A stretch of DNA of 7,572 bases from an uncultured Synergistaceae bacterium. GTDB lineage: Bacteria; Synergistota; Synergistia; Synergistales; Dethiosulfovibrionaceae. The translations under genes were made by a program, and so were the position numbers. The DNA lies in contig CABTYW010000076.1 of assembly GCA_902489135.1 (NCBI GenBank), positions 1 through 7,572 of the forward strand, written 5' to 3'. Positions 1-6,639 of this stretch are shown in pieces (the stretch's first letter is position 1; each line of letters starts with the position of its first letter). Below the pieces are notes generated by a model, which saw only the letters and a program-made list of their open reading frames with translations, ran no database searches and had not been told where the DNA came from.

Positions 1-575
1 ATGAGGTCGGCGCCGCCCGAATAGGAAGCGTACTCCACCGAGCCGCCCCAGTCCTTCAGCGCCTTGCGGTAATCGAGGCCGAAGCCGTAGTTGAAGACAT
101 TTTTGATGACGAATTCGGAGCTGGTGCCCGTTTTCAGCGTGGCAAAACGAGTGGGAACTTTCTTGGCCACGAGGTCGTCAACGGTTTTCAGGCCGTATTT
201 CTCGGCGAAATCTTTGCGCGCGATGAAATAGGTGTACTGCGTATAGAGGTTGGCCATGAGCTTGGCGTTGGTCGTCTTCTGCTTGAAAGTGGCGAGGTCG
301 CTGCCGGACTGCGCGACGGCTACCATGGAAGCCTGCGAGAAGCCGAGATCGCCCTTTCTCAAATGGGCGTTGATGATGTTGGCCACGCCGCCGCCGGTGA
401 TGCTGGTGGTGGGCATGACGTCCTTCGTCCAGAGGTCGGCCAGACCTCCGCCCAGAGCAAACCAATTTCCCCCGGGAGGTCCTGCCATAAACTTCAGCTG
501 CGACGGTGTGTCAGCAACGGCAGTTCCCGCCAGTACGGAGAAAAAAACAACGCACAGAGTCAAGAACTTTTTCAT
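1..575 (-). CDS. TAXI-family TRAP transporter solute-binding protein, N-terminal 191 residues (partial)
   Basis: Periplasmic substrate-binding subunit of a TRAP transporter of the TAXI type, which hands a small organic anion (often a dicarboxylate or glutamate-like compound) to a membrane permease driven by an ion gradient. The gene starts at ATG 575-573 and is open to the left edge, so roughly the last 130 residues and any permease gene lie outside. Residues 1-21 form a signal peptide: MKKF, a hydrophobic core, and an AVA/DT cleavage site. Mature residues begin with a lysine/phenylalanine strand followed by GPPGGNWFALGGGLADLW, the typical TAXI glycine-rich start. TGGGVANIINAHLRKGDLGF and the tract reading YTYFIARKDFAEKYG agree with the family. 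The ribosome site AGGAGGG (582-588) is 6 nt from the ATG, which fixes the start. The ligand cannot be told from this part. The gene is divergent from the HAD/DUF255 unit. Confidence 0.92.
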   Translation of the reverse strand, partial: MKKFLTLCVVFFSVLAGTAVADTPSQLKFMAGPPGGNWFALGGGLADLWTKDVMPTTSITGGGVANIINAHLRKGDLGFSQASMVAVAQSGSDLATFKQKTTNAKLMANLYTQYTYFIARKDFAEKYGLKTVDDLVAKKVPTRFATLKTGTSSEFVIKNVFNYGFGLDYRKALKDWGGSVEYASYSGGADL

Positions 576-620
576 GTTATACCCTCCTACGATGACAAAT
601 TTGAGAACGACATCATGATT

Positions 621-641
621 CGAGAGAACGGAATTCTCTCG
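621..641. promoter_or_regulatory. Perfect 8-bp inverted repeat, candidate operator of the TAXI gene
   Basis: CGAGAGAA (621-628) and TTCTCTCG (634-641) are perfect reverse complements around the 5-bp spacer CGGAA. The repeat begins about 10 bp downstream of the TAXI -10 box, so it would cover roughly +4 to +24 of the transcript. That is a usual position for a repressor blocking initiation or early elongation. Transport operons are often locally regulated by GntR- or IclR-type proteins, but no regulator gene is visible and the family cannot be assigned. An RNA hairpin in the leader is the alternative reading. No T-run follows on the minus strand, so it is not a terminator. Confidence 0.55.
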
Positions 642-651
642 TCCCCAAAAC

Positions 652-680
652 AGTATACTAAAAAATATTTTCAATTTCAA
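652..680 (-). promoter_or_regulatory. Sigma-70 type promoter of the TAXI gene
   Basis: On the minus strand, TTGAAA (680-675) and TATACT (657-652) are separated by exactly 17 bp. This is close to the sigma-70 consensus and is the best promoter in the window. A start of transcription near 644-646 would give a leader of about 70 nt before the ATG at 575. The spacer is very AT-rich. Confidence 0.8.
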
Positions 681-741
681 TTCCTTTGTTCAAGTTTTTT
701 TGCGCCGGGGCCGGCGGCGGAACGTGTCCCGGCAGCTGTTT

Positions 742-857
742 GGAGAAATTTGATCGAATTGGGAGAAATTTTCTGAAAGGAAATCCATGTTAAAATGGGA
801 GCACATAAAAATTTTGACATGTGAGGTTTATTTTTTCCAGGAACGGGGGAGAAATTT
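742..857 (+). repeat. Three copies of the 10-mer GGAGAAATTT upstream of the HAD gene
   Basis: GGAGAAATTT occurs at 742-751, 762-771 and 848-857. The last two copies extend to a 12-bp identity (761-772 and 847-858). The first two are 20 bp apart start to start, about two helical turns on the same DNA face. The third contains the likely Shine-Dalgarno and the first base of the TTG start of the HAD gene. The upstream pair sits at and above the weak -35 of the predicted HAD promoter, the place expected for an activator. It may also be partly chance in purine-rich, AT-rich DNA. Confidence 0.45.
769..796 (+). promoter_or_regulatory. Extended -10 promoter of the HAD/DUF255 unit
   Basis: TAAAAT at 791-796 is preceded by TGT (788-790), giving an extended -10. 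The best -35 candidate, TTTTCT at 769-774 with a 16-bp spacer, is poor. Strength would have to come from the extended -10 or from an activator. Transcription would start near 803, giving a leader of about 55 nt before the TTG start at 857. The element shares the 11-mer ATGTTAAAATG and the same -35/spacer with the promoter at 7363-7390. Confidence 0.5.
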
Positions 858-1495
858 TGATTGGCGGCGTAATTTTCGATTTTGATCTGACACTGGTGGA
901 CAGCGCCAAAGGCATTTGGGGCACTTTGAACGCGCTGGCTCAGGAAAAGGGGCTTCGCCGTCCCGATCTGCCGGAGGTTAAAAAGACGATCGGCTGGGCG
1001 CTGGCCGATGCCATGCGCACCTTTTGGGGGGACGGCCCTGTGGAAAGGGAGTGGCTGCCGCGCTACAGAACGCTTTTCGAGGAGAGCCATTACGCGGGCG
1101 TCCTTCCCTTTGCCGAAACAGTGCCCATGCTTCGTGAGCTTCAGGGCCGCGGCATGGCTCTGGCCGTCGCGACCAATCGACTCAATCCGGAGAACATCGT
1201 CAGAGCCTCGGGGCTGGAAGGGTACTTTTCCGTCATTGCGGGCATTGAAAACATCAATCCCAAACCGTCGCCCGACGTGATTTTCAGGGCCCTGCACAAA
1301 ATGGAACTGCCCGCCGTGAAAGCCCTTTATGTGGGCGACAGCGATATTGACATGGAAACGGCCCGCCGCGCCGGCGTGACGGGCGTGGGCGTGACCACGG
1401 GCAATCATGATGCGGCGGCGCTGCGTCAAAGCGGGGCGGAGGCGGTAATTTCCACTTTGAAAGATCTGCCGGGACTGCTGGAGGAACTGAAATGA
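857..1495 (+). CDS. HAD-superfamily phosphatase, phosphoglycolate-phosphatase-like (212 aa)
   Basis: Predicted cytoplasmic HAD hydrolase that removes phosphate from a small phosphorylated metabolite with magnesium. All four HAD motifs are visible. Motif I is FDFDLTLVDS, with nucleophile D8 and acid D10. Motif II is the threonine in VATNR (T106). Motif III is the lysine in NPKPSPD (K136). Motif IV is VGDSDIDME (D161, D165). Residues about 16-85 form the helical C1 cap, as in phosphoglycolate phosphatase and PpaX. I place the start at TTG 857: it has a GGGGGAG ribosome site (845-851) 5 nt upstream and puts motif I at the usual distance from the N-terminus. A GTG at 821 in the same frame would add 12 residues but lacks a good ribosome site. 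The stop overlaps the next gene's start (ATGA at 1492-1495). The family is certain; the substrate is not. Confidence 0.9.
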   Translation: MIGGVIFDFDLTLVDSAKGIWGTLNALAQEKGLRRPDLPEVKKTIGWALADAMRTFWGDGPVEREWLPRYRTLFEESHYAGVLPFAETVPMLRELQGRGMALAVATNRLNPENIVRASGLEGYFSVIAGIENINPKPSPDVIFRALHKMELPAVKALYVGDSDIDMETARRAGVTGVGVTTGNHDAAALRQSGAEAVISTLKDLPGLLEELK

Positions 1496-3306
1496 GCCTT
1501 GCCTCAGAAAGCCCCAATCCCCTGGTGAGGCGCATGGCAGAGGGCGCCGTATCCTGGCTGCTTTGGACTCCCGACGCGGTGGAGAAAGCACAGCGGCTCG
1601 ACCGCCCTTTTTGCCTGTGCATCATGAACGGCAAAAGCCGCTGGAGTCATGTCATGAAGGCGAACTTCAACAGTCCCGAAATCATTGCCCTGCTCAACAA
1701 CGACTTTGTCCCCGTGCTCGCCGACAGCGACGATGCGCCTCATCTGACGCTGGCTGCCAGAACCATGGCGCAGATCATGATGGGGCATGCGGGATGGCCG
1801 CTTTTTCTGTTTATGACGCCGCAAAAAAAGCCCATTTTCGCGTCGTCCTATATGCCCCTGCAGAGCAAGGATTCGCGGATGCCGGGGCTGCTGGACGTGC
1901 TCAGGAGAATTAAGTGGCTGTGGCTGATGAAACGGTCGCAGATCGAAGGCGCCGCGGAAAGCTACGGCGCGCAGCTCGTTGAGGCGCTTCTTCCCTATGA
2001 GGCGCCTCCGTGCGAAAATCTTGGAGCGCGCGCGGCCGCTCAGATCCTTGAAGAAGAAGATCGGGAGCACGGCGGTCTGGGGACCTCTCCCAAATTTCCG
2101 CAGGGAACCAAGCTGCTTTTGGCGCTTCACCTCTACCGAAGGGGATGCCGCAGTGAGGAACTGGGGCGTTTCCTGAAGAAAAGTTTCGCGTCGCTTTTTT
2201 CGGGAGGGCTGTATGACCACGCCGGCGGCGGCTTTCATGATTACTGCTTCGACGCCCGATGGGAACAGCCCTGTCTCGGACGCCATCCGGCGCAGAATGC
2301 GGTGCTCCTGACCGCATGGCTCGAAGGGTTCAGGCTTTTTCGCACGCCTCTTTGCCGGTACGTTGTCGAAAAGAGCCTTGCGGCGGTTGCGGCGGACTTC
2401 GACCGAGGCGACGGGCTGCTCTCCGGGGGGGATGAGATCGGCGACGCCCGGGCCATGGAAAATTTCTATTTGTGGAGTCAAGACGAAATTGAAGAGCTTT
2501 CGGGCAAAGACGGCGCCCTCTTCTTCGACACCGGGGGCGTGAACTCGAAGGCCCGGTATCGCGATCCTCTGACCCTGCGGGACACGGGGAAAAACGTCCT
2601 GCGCCCCGCTCCCTTCGCCGAAATGGACGACATTGACGGGAGAATTTTTTCCCACTGGCTTTCAAAATACGCTCTTCACCTTGCTCCGTTGTCGGCTCAT
2701 CGCGCGTCGCGCCCGAGGCTTGCCCAGCAGGAAAGAGTTTCCGTCGGAGAAAACGCTTTTTTTGCCGGGCTTCTTGCGCGGGCCGGCGTTGTCCTTCATG
2801 AGCCATGCTTCATCCTTCGGGCATCAAAGATCATGGGCCTGTTGCTTCAGCAGGCCCTTCGCGGCGACAGTCCGTGCCGCTTTCTGTATGGAAGCGCTCC
2901 CCACGGATGCGCGGCGCTGGATGATGTGGCGGCCCTGGCCTGGGCCTGTATTGAACTCCAGAGAGCGGAGCCTTCGGCGCAGTGGCTGACTGAAGCGGAA
3001 CGCTGGTGCCGCAGGGCCGACGAACTTTTCGGCGACCGCGGAGCCTTTCGTCTGGTGCCGGAAGGAACTTTGGAAGTGGCTCCCGCCTGGGACGGCGGAG
3101 ATGACATGCTGCCCTCGGGCAACGGCGTGATGGCCAACTGTCTGCTCTCACTGTATGAAATGACGGGCGCCGCGCCGTGGAAAAAACGCGCCGAGCAAGT
3201 GGTTCACGCCTTCGGCGGAGCTTTGAAGGAGTATCCCGCCGCCTGTGCCGCGCTGACGATTGCGGCTTTGCGGCTGGAAAAAACGGCCGGCTCCGCAAAA
3301 AATTGA
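1492..3306 (+). CDS. DUF255 / YyaL-like thioredoxin-fold plus (alpha/alpha) barrel protein with lost CxxC (604 aa)
   Basis: Member of the family of Bacillus YyaL and human SPATA20: an N-terminal thioredoxin-like domain (DUF255) followed by a helical six-hairpin glycosidase-like domain. Family landmarks are EKAQRLDRPFCLCI (31-44), GHAGWPLFLFMTP (98-110), ASSYMP (117-122), GTSPKFP (197-203), GGLYDHAGGGFHDY (238-251), NFYLWSQDEIEEL (324-336) and NGVMANCLLSLYEMTG near the C-terminus. The active site is not kept. Where the family has CHWCHVM this protein has SRWSHVM (49-55), both cysteines replaced by serine. The HFEKMLYDN segment of the barrel is replaced by a tract reading CLGRHPAQN (261-269). 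At 604 residues it is shorter than the usual roughly 680 or more. Thiol redox activity is therefore not expected, and the true function is unknown. No signal peptide is seen. The ATG overlaps the HAD stop, and GGAGG (1480-1484) lies 7 nt upstream, so translation is coupled to the phosphatase gene. Confidence 0.88.
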   Translation: MSLASESPNPLVRRMAEGAVSWLLWTPDAVEKAQRLDRPFCLCIMNGKSRWSHVMKANFNSPEIIALLNNDFVPVLADSDDAPHLTLAARTMAQIMMGHAGWPLFLFMTPQKKPIFASSYMPLQSKDSRMPGLLDVLRRIKWLWLMKRSQIEGAAESYGAQLVEALLPYEAPPCENLGARAAAQILEEEDREHGGLGTSPKFPQGTKLLLALHLYRRGCRSEELGRFLKKSFASLFSGGLYDHAGGGFHDYCFDARWEQPCLGRHPAQNAVLLTAWLEGFRLFRTPLCRYVVEKSLAAVAADFDRGDGLLSGGDEIGDARAMENFYLWSQDEIEELSGKDGALFFDTGGVNSKARYRDPLTLRDTGKNVLRPAPFAEMDDIDGRIFSHWLSKYALHLAPLSAHRASRPRLAQQERVSVGENAFFAGLLARAGVVLHEPCFILRASKIMGLLLQQALRGDSPCRFLYGSAPHGCAALDDVAALAWACIELQRAEPSAQWLTEAERWCRRADELFGDRGAFRLVPEGTLEVAPAWDGGDDMLPSGNGVMANCLLSLYEMTGAAPWKKRAEQVVHAFGGALKEYPAACAALTIAALRLEKTAGSAKN

Positions 3307-3321
3307 TTGTTTTGCAGCATA

Positions 3322-3357
3322 AAAAAAGGACTTTTCCCATGGGAAAAGTCCTTTTTT
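3322..3357. terminator. Bidirectional intrinsic terminator, perfect 36-bp palindrome
   Basis: Two 18-nt arms (3322-3339 and 3340-3357) are perfect reverse complements centred on CATG. The outer six bases are A on the left and T on the right, so the hairpin carries a T-run in either direction. It lies 15 nt after the DUF255 stop and downstream of the ferredoxin gene on the other strand, between converging units. Confidence 0.93.
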
Positions 3358-3380
3358 CAGATGAAACGGATCGAGCCCAT

Positions 3381-3416
3381 AAAAACTCAAAGGCCGCCCC
3401 CACGGGGGCAGCCTTT
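3381..3416 (-). terminator. Intrinsic terminator of the ferredoxin gene
   Basis: On the minus strand AAAGGC (3416-3411) pairs with GCCTTT (3394-3389). Inside this, after one mismatch, a GCCCC/GGGGC stem closes a small loop. GAGTTTTT (3388-3381) follows as the T-tract. It begins 9 nt after the ferredoxin stop. Together with the palindrome at 3322-3357 it makes a tandem termination region for minus-strand transcripts. Confidence 0.85.
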
Positions 3417-3424
3417 GTTACGGA

Positions 3425-3595
3425 TTACAGAGAAATAGCCTCAACGGGGCAAGAGCTCACACAGGCGCCGCACTCCACGCATTTGCCCTCATCGACGGTG
3501 GATTTGCCGTCGTTCATCGTGATGGCGCCTACAGGGCACGAACCCTCACAGGCACCGCAACCGACGCAAGTGTCAACGTTAACTTTCGCTGCCAT
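3425..3595 (-). CDS. Clostridial-type 2[4Fe-4S] ferredoxin (56 aa)
   Basis: Small soluble electron carrier of the low-potential clostridial type, which accepts and donates electrons in anaerobic metabolism (2-oxoacid oxidoreductases, hydrogenases and similar partners). The 56 residues hold two matching CxxCxxCxxxCP motifs: C10, C13, C16 and C20 (CVGCGACEGSCP), and C39, C42, C45 and C49 (CVECGACVSSCP). Each motif is followed by a hydrophobic AI pair, as in the duplicated bacterial ferredoxin fold. The protein is acidic and full length for the family. The start is ATG 3595-3593, with AAGGAGGTG (3611-3603) 7 nt upstream. It follows gpsA on the same strand by 86 nt, has its own promoter, and is closed by two terminators. 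The specific redox partner cannot be inferred from the neighbours. Confidence 0.96.
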   Translation of the reverse strand: MAAKVNVDTCVGCGACEGSCPVGAITMNDGKSTVDEGKCVECGACVSSCPVEAISL

Positions 3596-3630
3596 CGGGA
3601 AACACCTCCTTCATCGTATGTTGCATGTAG

Positions 3631-3659
3631 AGTGTACGCTAAGACGTACAAGTCTGCAA
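3631..3659 (-). promoter_or_regulatory. Promoter of the ferredoxin gene
   Basis: On the minus strand, TTGCAG (3659-3654) and TACACT (3636-3631) are separated by 17 bp. Transcription from near 3624 gives a short leader of about 29 nt before the ATG, long enough for the strong ribosome site. The upstream gpsA stop is at 3682, so the -35 lies in the short intergenic gap. Confidence 0.65.
3633..3650. promoter_or_regulatory. Inverted repeat TGTACG-N6-CGTACA inside the ferredoxin promoter
   Basis: TGTACG (3633-3638) and CGTACA (3645-3650) are perfect reverse complements separated by 6 bp. The 18-bp element lies between the -35 and -10 boxes and covers most of the -10. A protein bound here would exclude RNA polymerase, so a repressor site is the natural reading. 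No known regulator consensus is claimed. Confidence 0.45.
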
Positions 3660-3681
3660 GCCTTATTTTTGCGGTGGGGCA

Positions 3682-4692
3682 CTAGCTCCGGAATTCCTGC
3701 ATTTCCGGCTTGGGCGAACGGTTGAGAAGGTTTTTCATGGCGTTCTTCAGCGGAAGCCCTTCGTAGAGAATTTGGAAAACCGCCGAGGAGATGGGCATTT
3801 CCACTGAGAGCCTTGCCGAAAGTTCCTGCACGGCCTTTACGGTGAAGGCGCCTTCGACGACCTGCCCCAAGGACCGGATGGCTTCGTCCATAGTCAGCCC
3901 CTGTCCCAGCAGCTCTCCAAATCGAAAATTTCTGGAGTGACGGCTGTAGGCGGTAACCATGAGATCGCCGATGCCCGCCAGACCGAGAAAAGTCTGAGGC
4001 TGCGCCCCCATGGCGGTGCCGAGGCGGACAATCTCCGAGAGGCCGCGGGTAACCATGGCCGCTCTGCTGTTGTCGCCCATTTCCATGCTGCACAGCAACC
4101 CCGAGGCGATGGCGATGACGTTTTTCACCGCGCCGCCCACTTCCACTCCTGTGACGTCGCTGTTGGTGTAAACACGGAAGGTATCGCGGTTGAGAAGTGA
4201 CTGCCAAAGCTCCGCCGTCGTTGGCGAAGCTGAAGCGGCCACCAGGGCGAGAGGAAGATTTCTGATAGTCTCTTCGGCGTGGCTGGGCCCTGAAATTACC
4301 GTATAGGGCGCCTCGGGGAAGAGTTCACCCACAATTTGGCTGATGAGCCTCAGAGATCCGATCTCCATGCCTTTGGCGGCGTTGGCGATTTTTACTTCCT
4401 GACGGTAATAGGGCTCCAGCGCTTCCAGCAGGGGGCGGAGGTGCTGCGTGGGCGTCACGAAAAGCCAGAGATCGGACGCCTGAGCCGTTTCCGCCAGTGA
4501 CGGCGAAGCCTGAATTTGGGGCAGAAGGGGATAATCGGTCAGATAAAAGGGGTTGTAACCGTTTCTATTGATTTGTTCCGCCTGTTCTCCGTTGTGACAC
4601 CAGAGGCGCACATCATGTCTGTTGCGGGCAAGAACCTGGGCTAACGCCGTTCCCCACGAGCCTGCTCCGAAAACAGAGACGATCCTGCTCAC
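3682..4692 (-). CDS. gpsA: NAD(P)-dependent glycerol-3-phosphate dehydrogenase GpsA (336 aa)
   Basis: Cytoplasmic enzyme reducing dihydroxyacetone phosphate to sn-glycerol 3-phosphate with NAD(P)H, the entry step for phospholipid synthesis. The N-terminal Rossmann domain starts with VFGAGSWGTALA (GxGxxG at 9-14). AAKG (105-108) and SGPSHAEE (134-141) line the substrate site. GAVKN (187-191) carries the catalytic lysine K190. GDNSRAA (206-212), LAGIGDL (238-244) and SRN (253-255) belong to the C-terminal helical substrate-binding domain. Length is normal. The start is GTG 4692-4690. Its ribosome site GAGAGG (4706-4701) overlaps the typA stop codon, and only 12 nt separate the genes, so typA and gpsA share a transcript. 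No hairpin is visible after the TAG. Confidence 0.97.
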   Translation of the reverse strand: MSRIVSVFGAGSWGTALAQVLARNRHDVRLWCHNGEQAEQINRNGYNPFYLTDYPLLPQIQASPSLAETAQASDLWLFVTPTQHLRPLLEALEPYYRQEVKIANAAKGMEIGSLRLISQIVGELFPEAPYTVISGPSHAEETIRNLPLALVAASASPTTAELWQSLLNRDTFRVYTNSDVTGVEVGGAVKNVIAIASGLLCSMEMGDNSRAAMVTRGLSEIVRLGTAMGAQPQTFLGLAGIGDLMVTAYSRHSRNFRFGELLGQGLTMDEAIRSLGQVVEGAFTVKAVQELSARLSVEMPISSAVFQILYEGLPLKNAMKNLLNRSPKPEMQEFRS

Positions 4693-4704
4693 CGAAAAAG
4701 CCTC

Positions 4705-6582
4705 TCAGGCGTCTTCATTCTTGATCTTGGACGCTTTTTTGCGCTCCGTCAGATCGAGAATGGTTTTGCGGATGCGAACTTCTTTCGGCGTGGCTTCCAC
4801 AAGTTCGTCGTCGGCGATCCACTCCAGCGCGTGATCAAGAACGATTTTGCGCGGCACGTCAAGACGAATGCCCAAGTCCTTGGTGGAGGAACGATAGTTG
4901 GTCATGGCCTTTTTTTTGGTGGGATTGCAGGGGATGTCGTTGGGACGGGAATGTTCGCCCACCACCTGTCCGGCATAGACTTCAGTGCCGGGCGTGATGA
5001 ACAGGACGCCGCGTTCCTGGAGGTTTTCCAGCTGATAGCTTGTGGCCGTGCCGGTGTCCATGCTCACCATGGAGCCTCGGTTGCGGCTGACCACCTCGCC
5101 GCGCCAGAGATCATATCCGCGAAAACGTGACGACATGACACCGAGACCGCGGGTATCCGTCAGGAAGGTATTTCTGTATCCCAAAAGGCCGCGAGTGGGG
5201 ATGTCGAACTCCAGGCGCGAGACGCCTGTGGGGAGCACGGCCATGCCCGTCATGTCGGCCTTGCGCGCCGAGAGCTTTTCGATGACAATACCCTGATAGG
5301 CTTCGGGCACGTCGATAATGAGCTGTTCCATGGGTTCAAGAAGGTGCCCGCCGTCGTCGGTTTTCGTGATGACTTCAGGGCGGGAAACGCAGAGCTCCGA
5401 ACCCTCGCGGATCATTTCTTCCACTAAAATGGCCATTTGCAACTCGCCGCGCCCCGAAACTTTGAGGCCGTCGGGGCGTCCCAAGTCTTCCACCCGAAGG
5501 GCGACGTTGGTCTGACATTCGCGCTCAAGGCGGCCCTTGAGCTGTCGCAACGTCAAAGGCGTGCCGTCGCGTCCCGCGAAGGGGCTGTTGTTCACCAGAA
5601 AGAACATGGAGACCGTGGGCTCTTCGATGTCCAGGGGATGAAGGGTTTCACCGTTCAGTTCCGGCGACGCGAAGGTATCGCCGATGGCGACGGTTTTTGG
5701 CCCCGACAGCCAAACGATATCGCCGGCGAAAACTTCATCCACTTCGACGCGCTTGAGGCCGCGGGTGACCCACAGATGGACGGCCTTTTCCGAGTTGGAC
5801 GAAGCCACGTTCCAGCCCTTTTCGTGATGCTCTTCGTCGTTCCATCGGGTGTGGCTGTGAATGAAGACGTCGTTTTTGTGCAGCGTGCCGGAAAGAATGC
5901 GACCGCATCCGATTTGGCCGACATAATCGTTCCATGCCAGAGTGCTGACCTGCATCAGGAAGGGTTTGTCCTGTGTGGAAGGCGGCGGCGGAACGCGGTC
6001 AACGATGGTTTCAAAAAGGGCGTCCATGCCCTCGTGGCGGTCTTTTTCCAGGTCGCGCACGAGCCAGCCGTTCAGTCCCGACCCGTAGAGCACGGGAAAG
6101 TCGGCCTGTTCGTCGGTGGCTCCCAGTTCAAGGAAGAGATCGAAAGTCTTTTCCAGCGCGGCCTCGGGGGTTGCACTGGGACGATCCACTTTATTGACGA
6201 TGACGATGGGCTTCAGTCCCATGGCCAGAGCTCTGGAAAGCACGTAGCGAGTTTGCGGCATGGGGCCTTCATTGGCGTCTACCAGCAGCAGAACGCTGTC
6301 AACCATGGAAAGAACACGCTCCACCTCGCCGGAAAAATCGGCGTGCCCGGGGGTGTCGATGATGTTGATCAGATAACCGTTCCACTCGACGGTACAGTGT
6401 TTTGACGTGATGGTGATGCCGCGTTCGCGCTCCAGTTCGCCGCTATCCATGATGCGTTGGGCGACCTGGGCGTTCTCCCGGAACGTGTGGGCTCCGCGGA
6501 AAATGGAATCGATGAGCGTGGTCTTGCCGTGGTCGATGTGAGCCACGATTGCCAGATTGCGAATTTTGTCTACTGAATACAT
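4705..6582 (-). CDS. typA: Ribosome-binding translational GTPase TypA/BipA (625 aa)
   Basis: Translation-factor GTPase related to EF-G and LepA. It binds 70S ribosomes and is known in other bacteria to aid ribosome assembly and stress or cold adaptation. GTPase motifs are complete: G1 AHIDHGKT (14-21), G2 RGITI (54-58), G3 DTPGH (76-80), G4 NKVD (130-133). They are followed by the beta-barrel domain II and EF-G-like domains III and V. The BipA-specific C-terminal domain is present: YQLENLQERGVLF, VGEHSRPND, LTN-like MTNYRSS, and IADDELVEATPKEVRIRK from about 589. The last ~15 residues (rich in K/E) extend slightly past the usual end. I chose ATG 6582 over the in-frame GTG at 6612 because AGGAG (6594-6590) lies 7 nt before the ATG and MYSVDKIRNLAI matches typical BipA N-termini. 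It is the first gene of the typA-gpsA transcript. Confidence 0.97.
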   Translation of the reverse strand: MYSVDKIRNLAIVAHIDHGKTTLIDSIFRGAHTFRENAQVAQRIMDSGELERERGITITSKHCTVEWNGYLINIIDTPGHADFSGEVERVLSMVDSVLLLVDANEGPMPQTRYVLSRALAMGLKPIVIVNKVDRPSATPEAALEKTFDLFLELGATDEQADFPVLYGSGLNGWLVRDLEKDRHEGMDALFETIVDRVPPPPSTQDKPFLMQVSTLAWNDYVGQIGCGRILSGTLHKNDVFIHSHTRWNDEEHHEKGWNVASSNSEKAVHLWVTRGLKRVEVDEVFAGDIVWLSGPKTVAIGDTFASPELNGETLHPLDIEEPTVSMFFLVNNSPFAGRDGTPLTLRQLKGRLERECQTNVALRVEDLGRPDGLKVSGRGELQMAILVEEMIREGSELCVSRPEVITKTDDGGHLLEPMEQLIIDVPEAYQGIVIEKLSARKADMTGMAVLPTGVSRLEFDIPTRGLLGYRNTFLTDTRGLGVMSSRFRGYDLWRGEVVSRNRGSMVSMDTGTATSYQLENLQERGVLFITPGTEVYAGQVVGEHSRPNDIPCNPTKKKAMTNYRSSTKDLGIRLDVPRKIVLDHALEWIADDELVEATPKEVRIRKTILDLTERKKASKIKNEDA

Positions 6583-6639
6583 AAAAACGCTCCTAACTTT
6601 GCTGAAAGACACTATCTAAAAGATCGTTTCCGAAAAAAA

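Noticed and set aside
704..733. GCCGGG...CCCGGC inverted repeat considered as a terminator
   Set aside because: No T-run follows on either strand in the right direction and the loop is 18 nt. It sits between divergent promoters where no transcript needs to end.
677..1591. 304-codon minus-strand frame opposite the HAD gene
   Set aside because: It has a low-complexity, arginine-rich translation with no domain and no ribosome site. The plus strand has all four HAD motifs.
1504..2655. 383-codon open frame antisense to the DUF255 gene
   Set aside because: It is a shadow frame caused by GC-rich codon use. The product is R/P/H-rich with no recognisable domain, and it lies opposite a gene with clear family motifs.
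5437..6405. 322-codon plus-strand frame opposite typA
   Set aside because: It is an antisense shadow of the highly conserved typA gene, and no protein family is recognisable in it.
6583..6612. Ten-residue N-terminal extension of TypA from GTG 6612
   Set aside because: The ribosome site AGGAG at 6590-6594 lies inside this extension and points to ATG 6582. The extension is also absent from typical BipA proteins.
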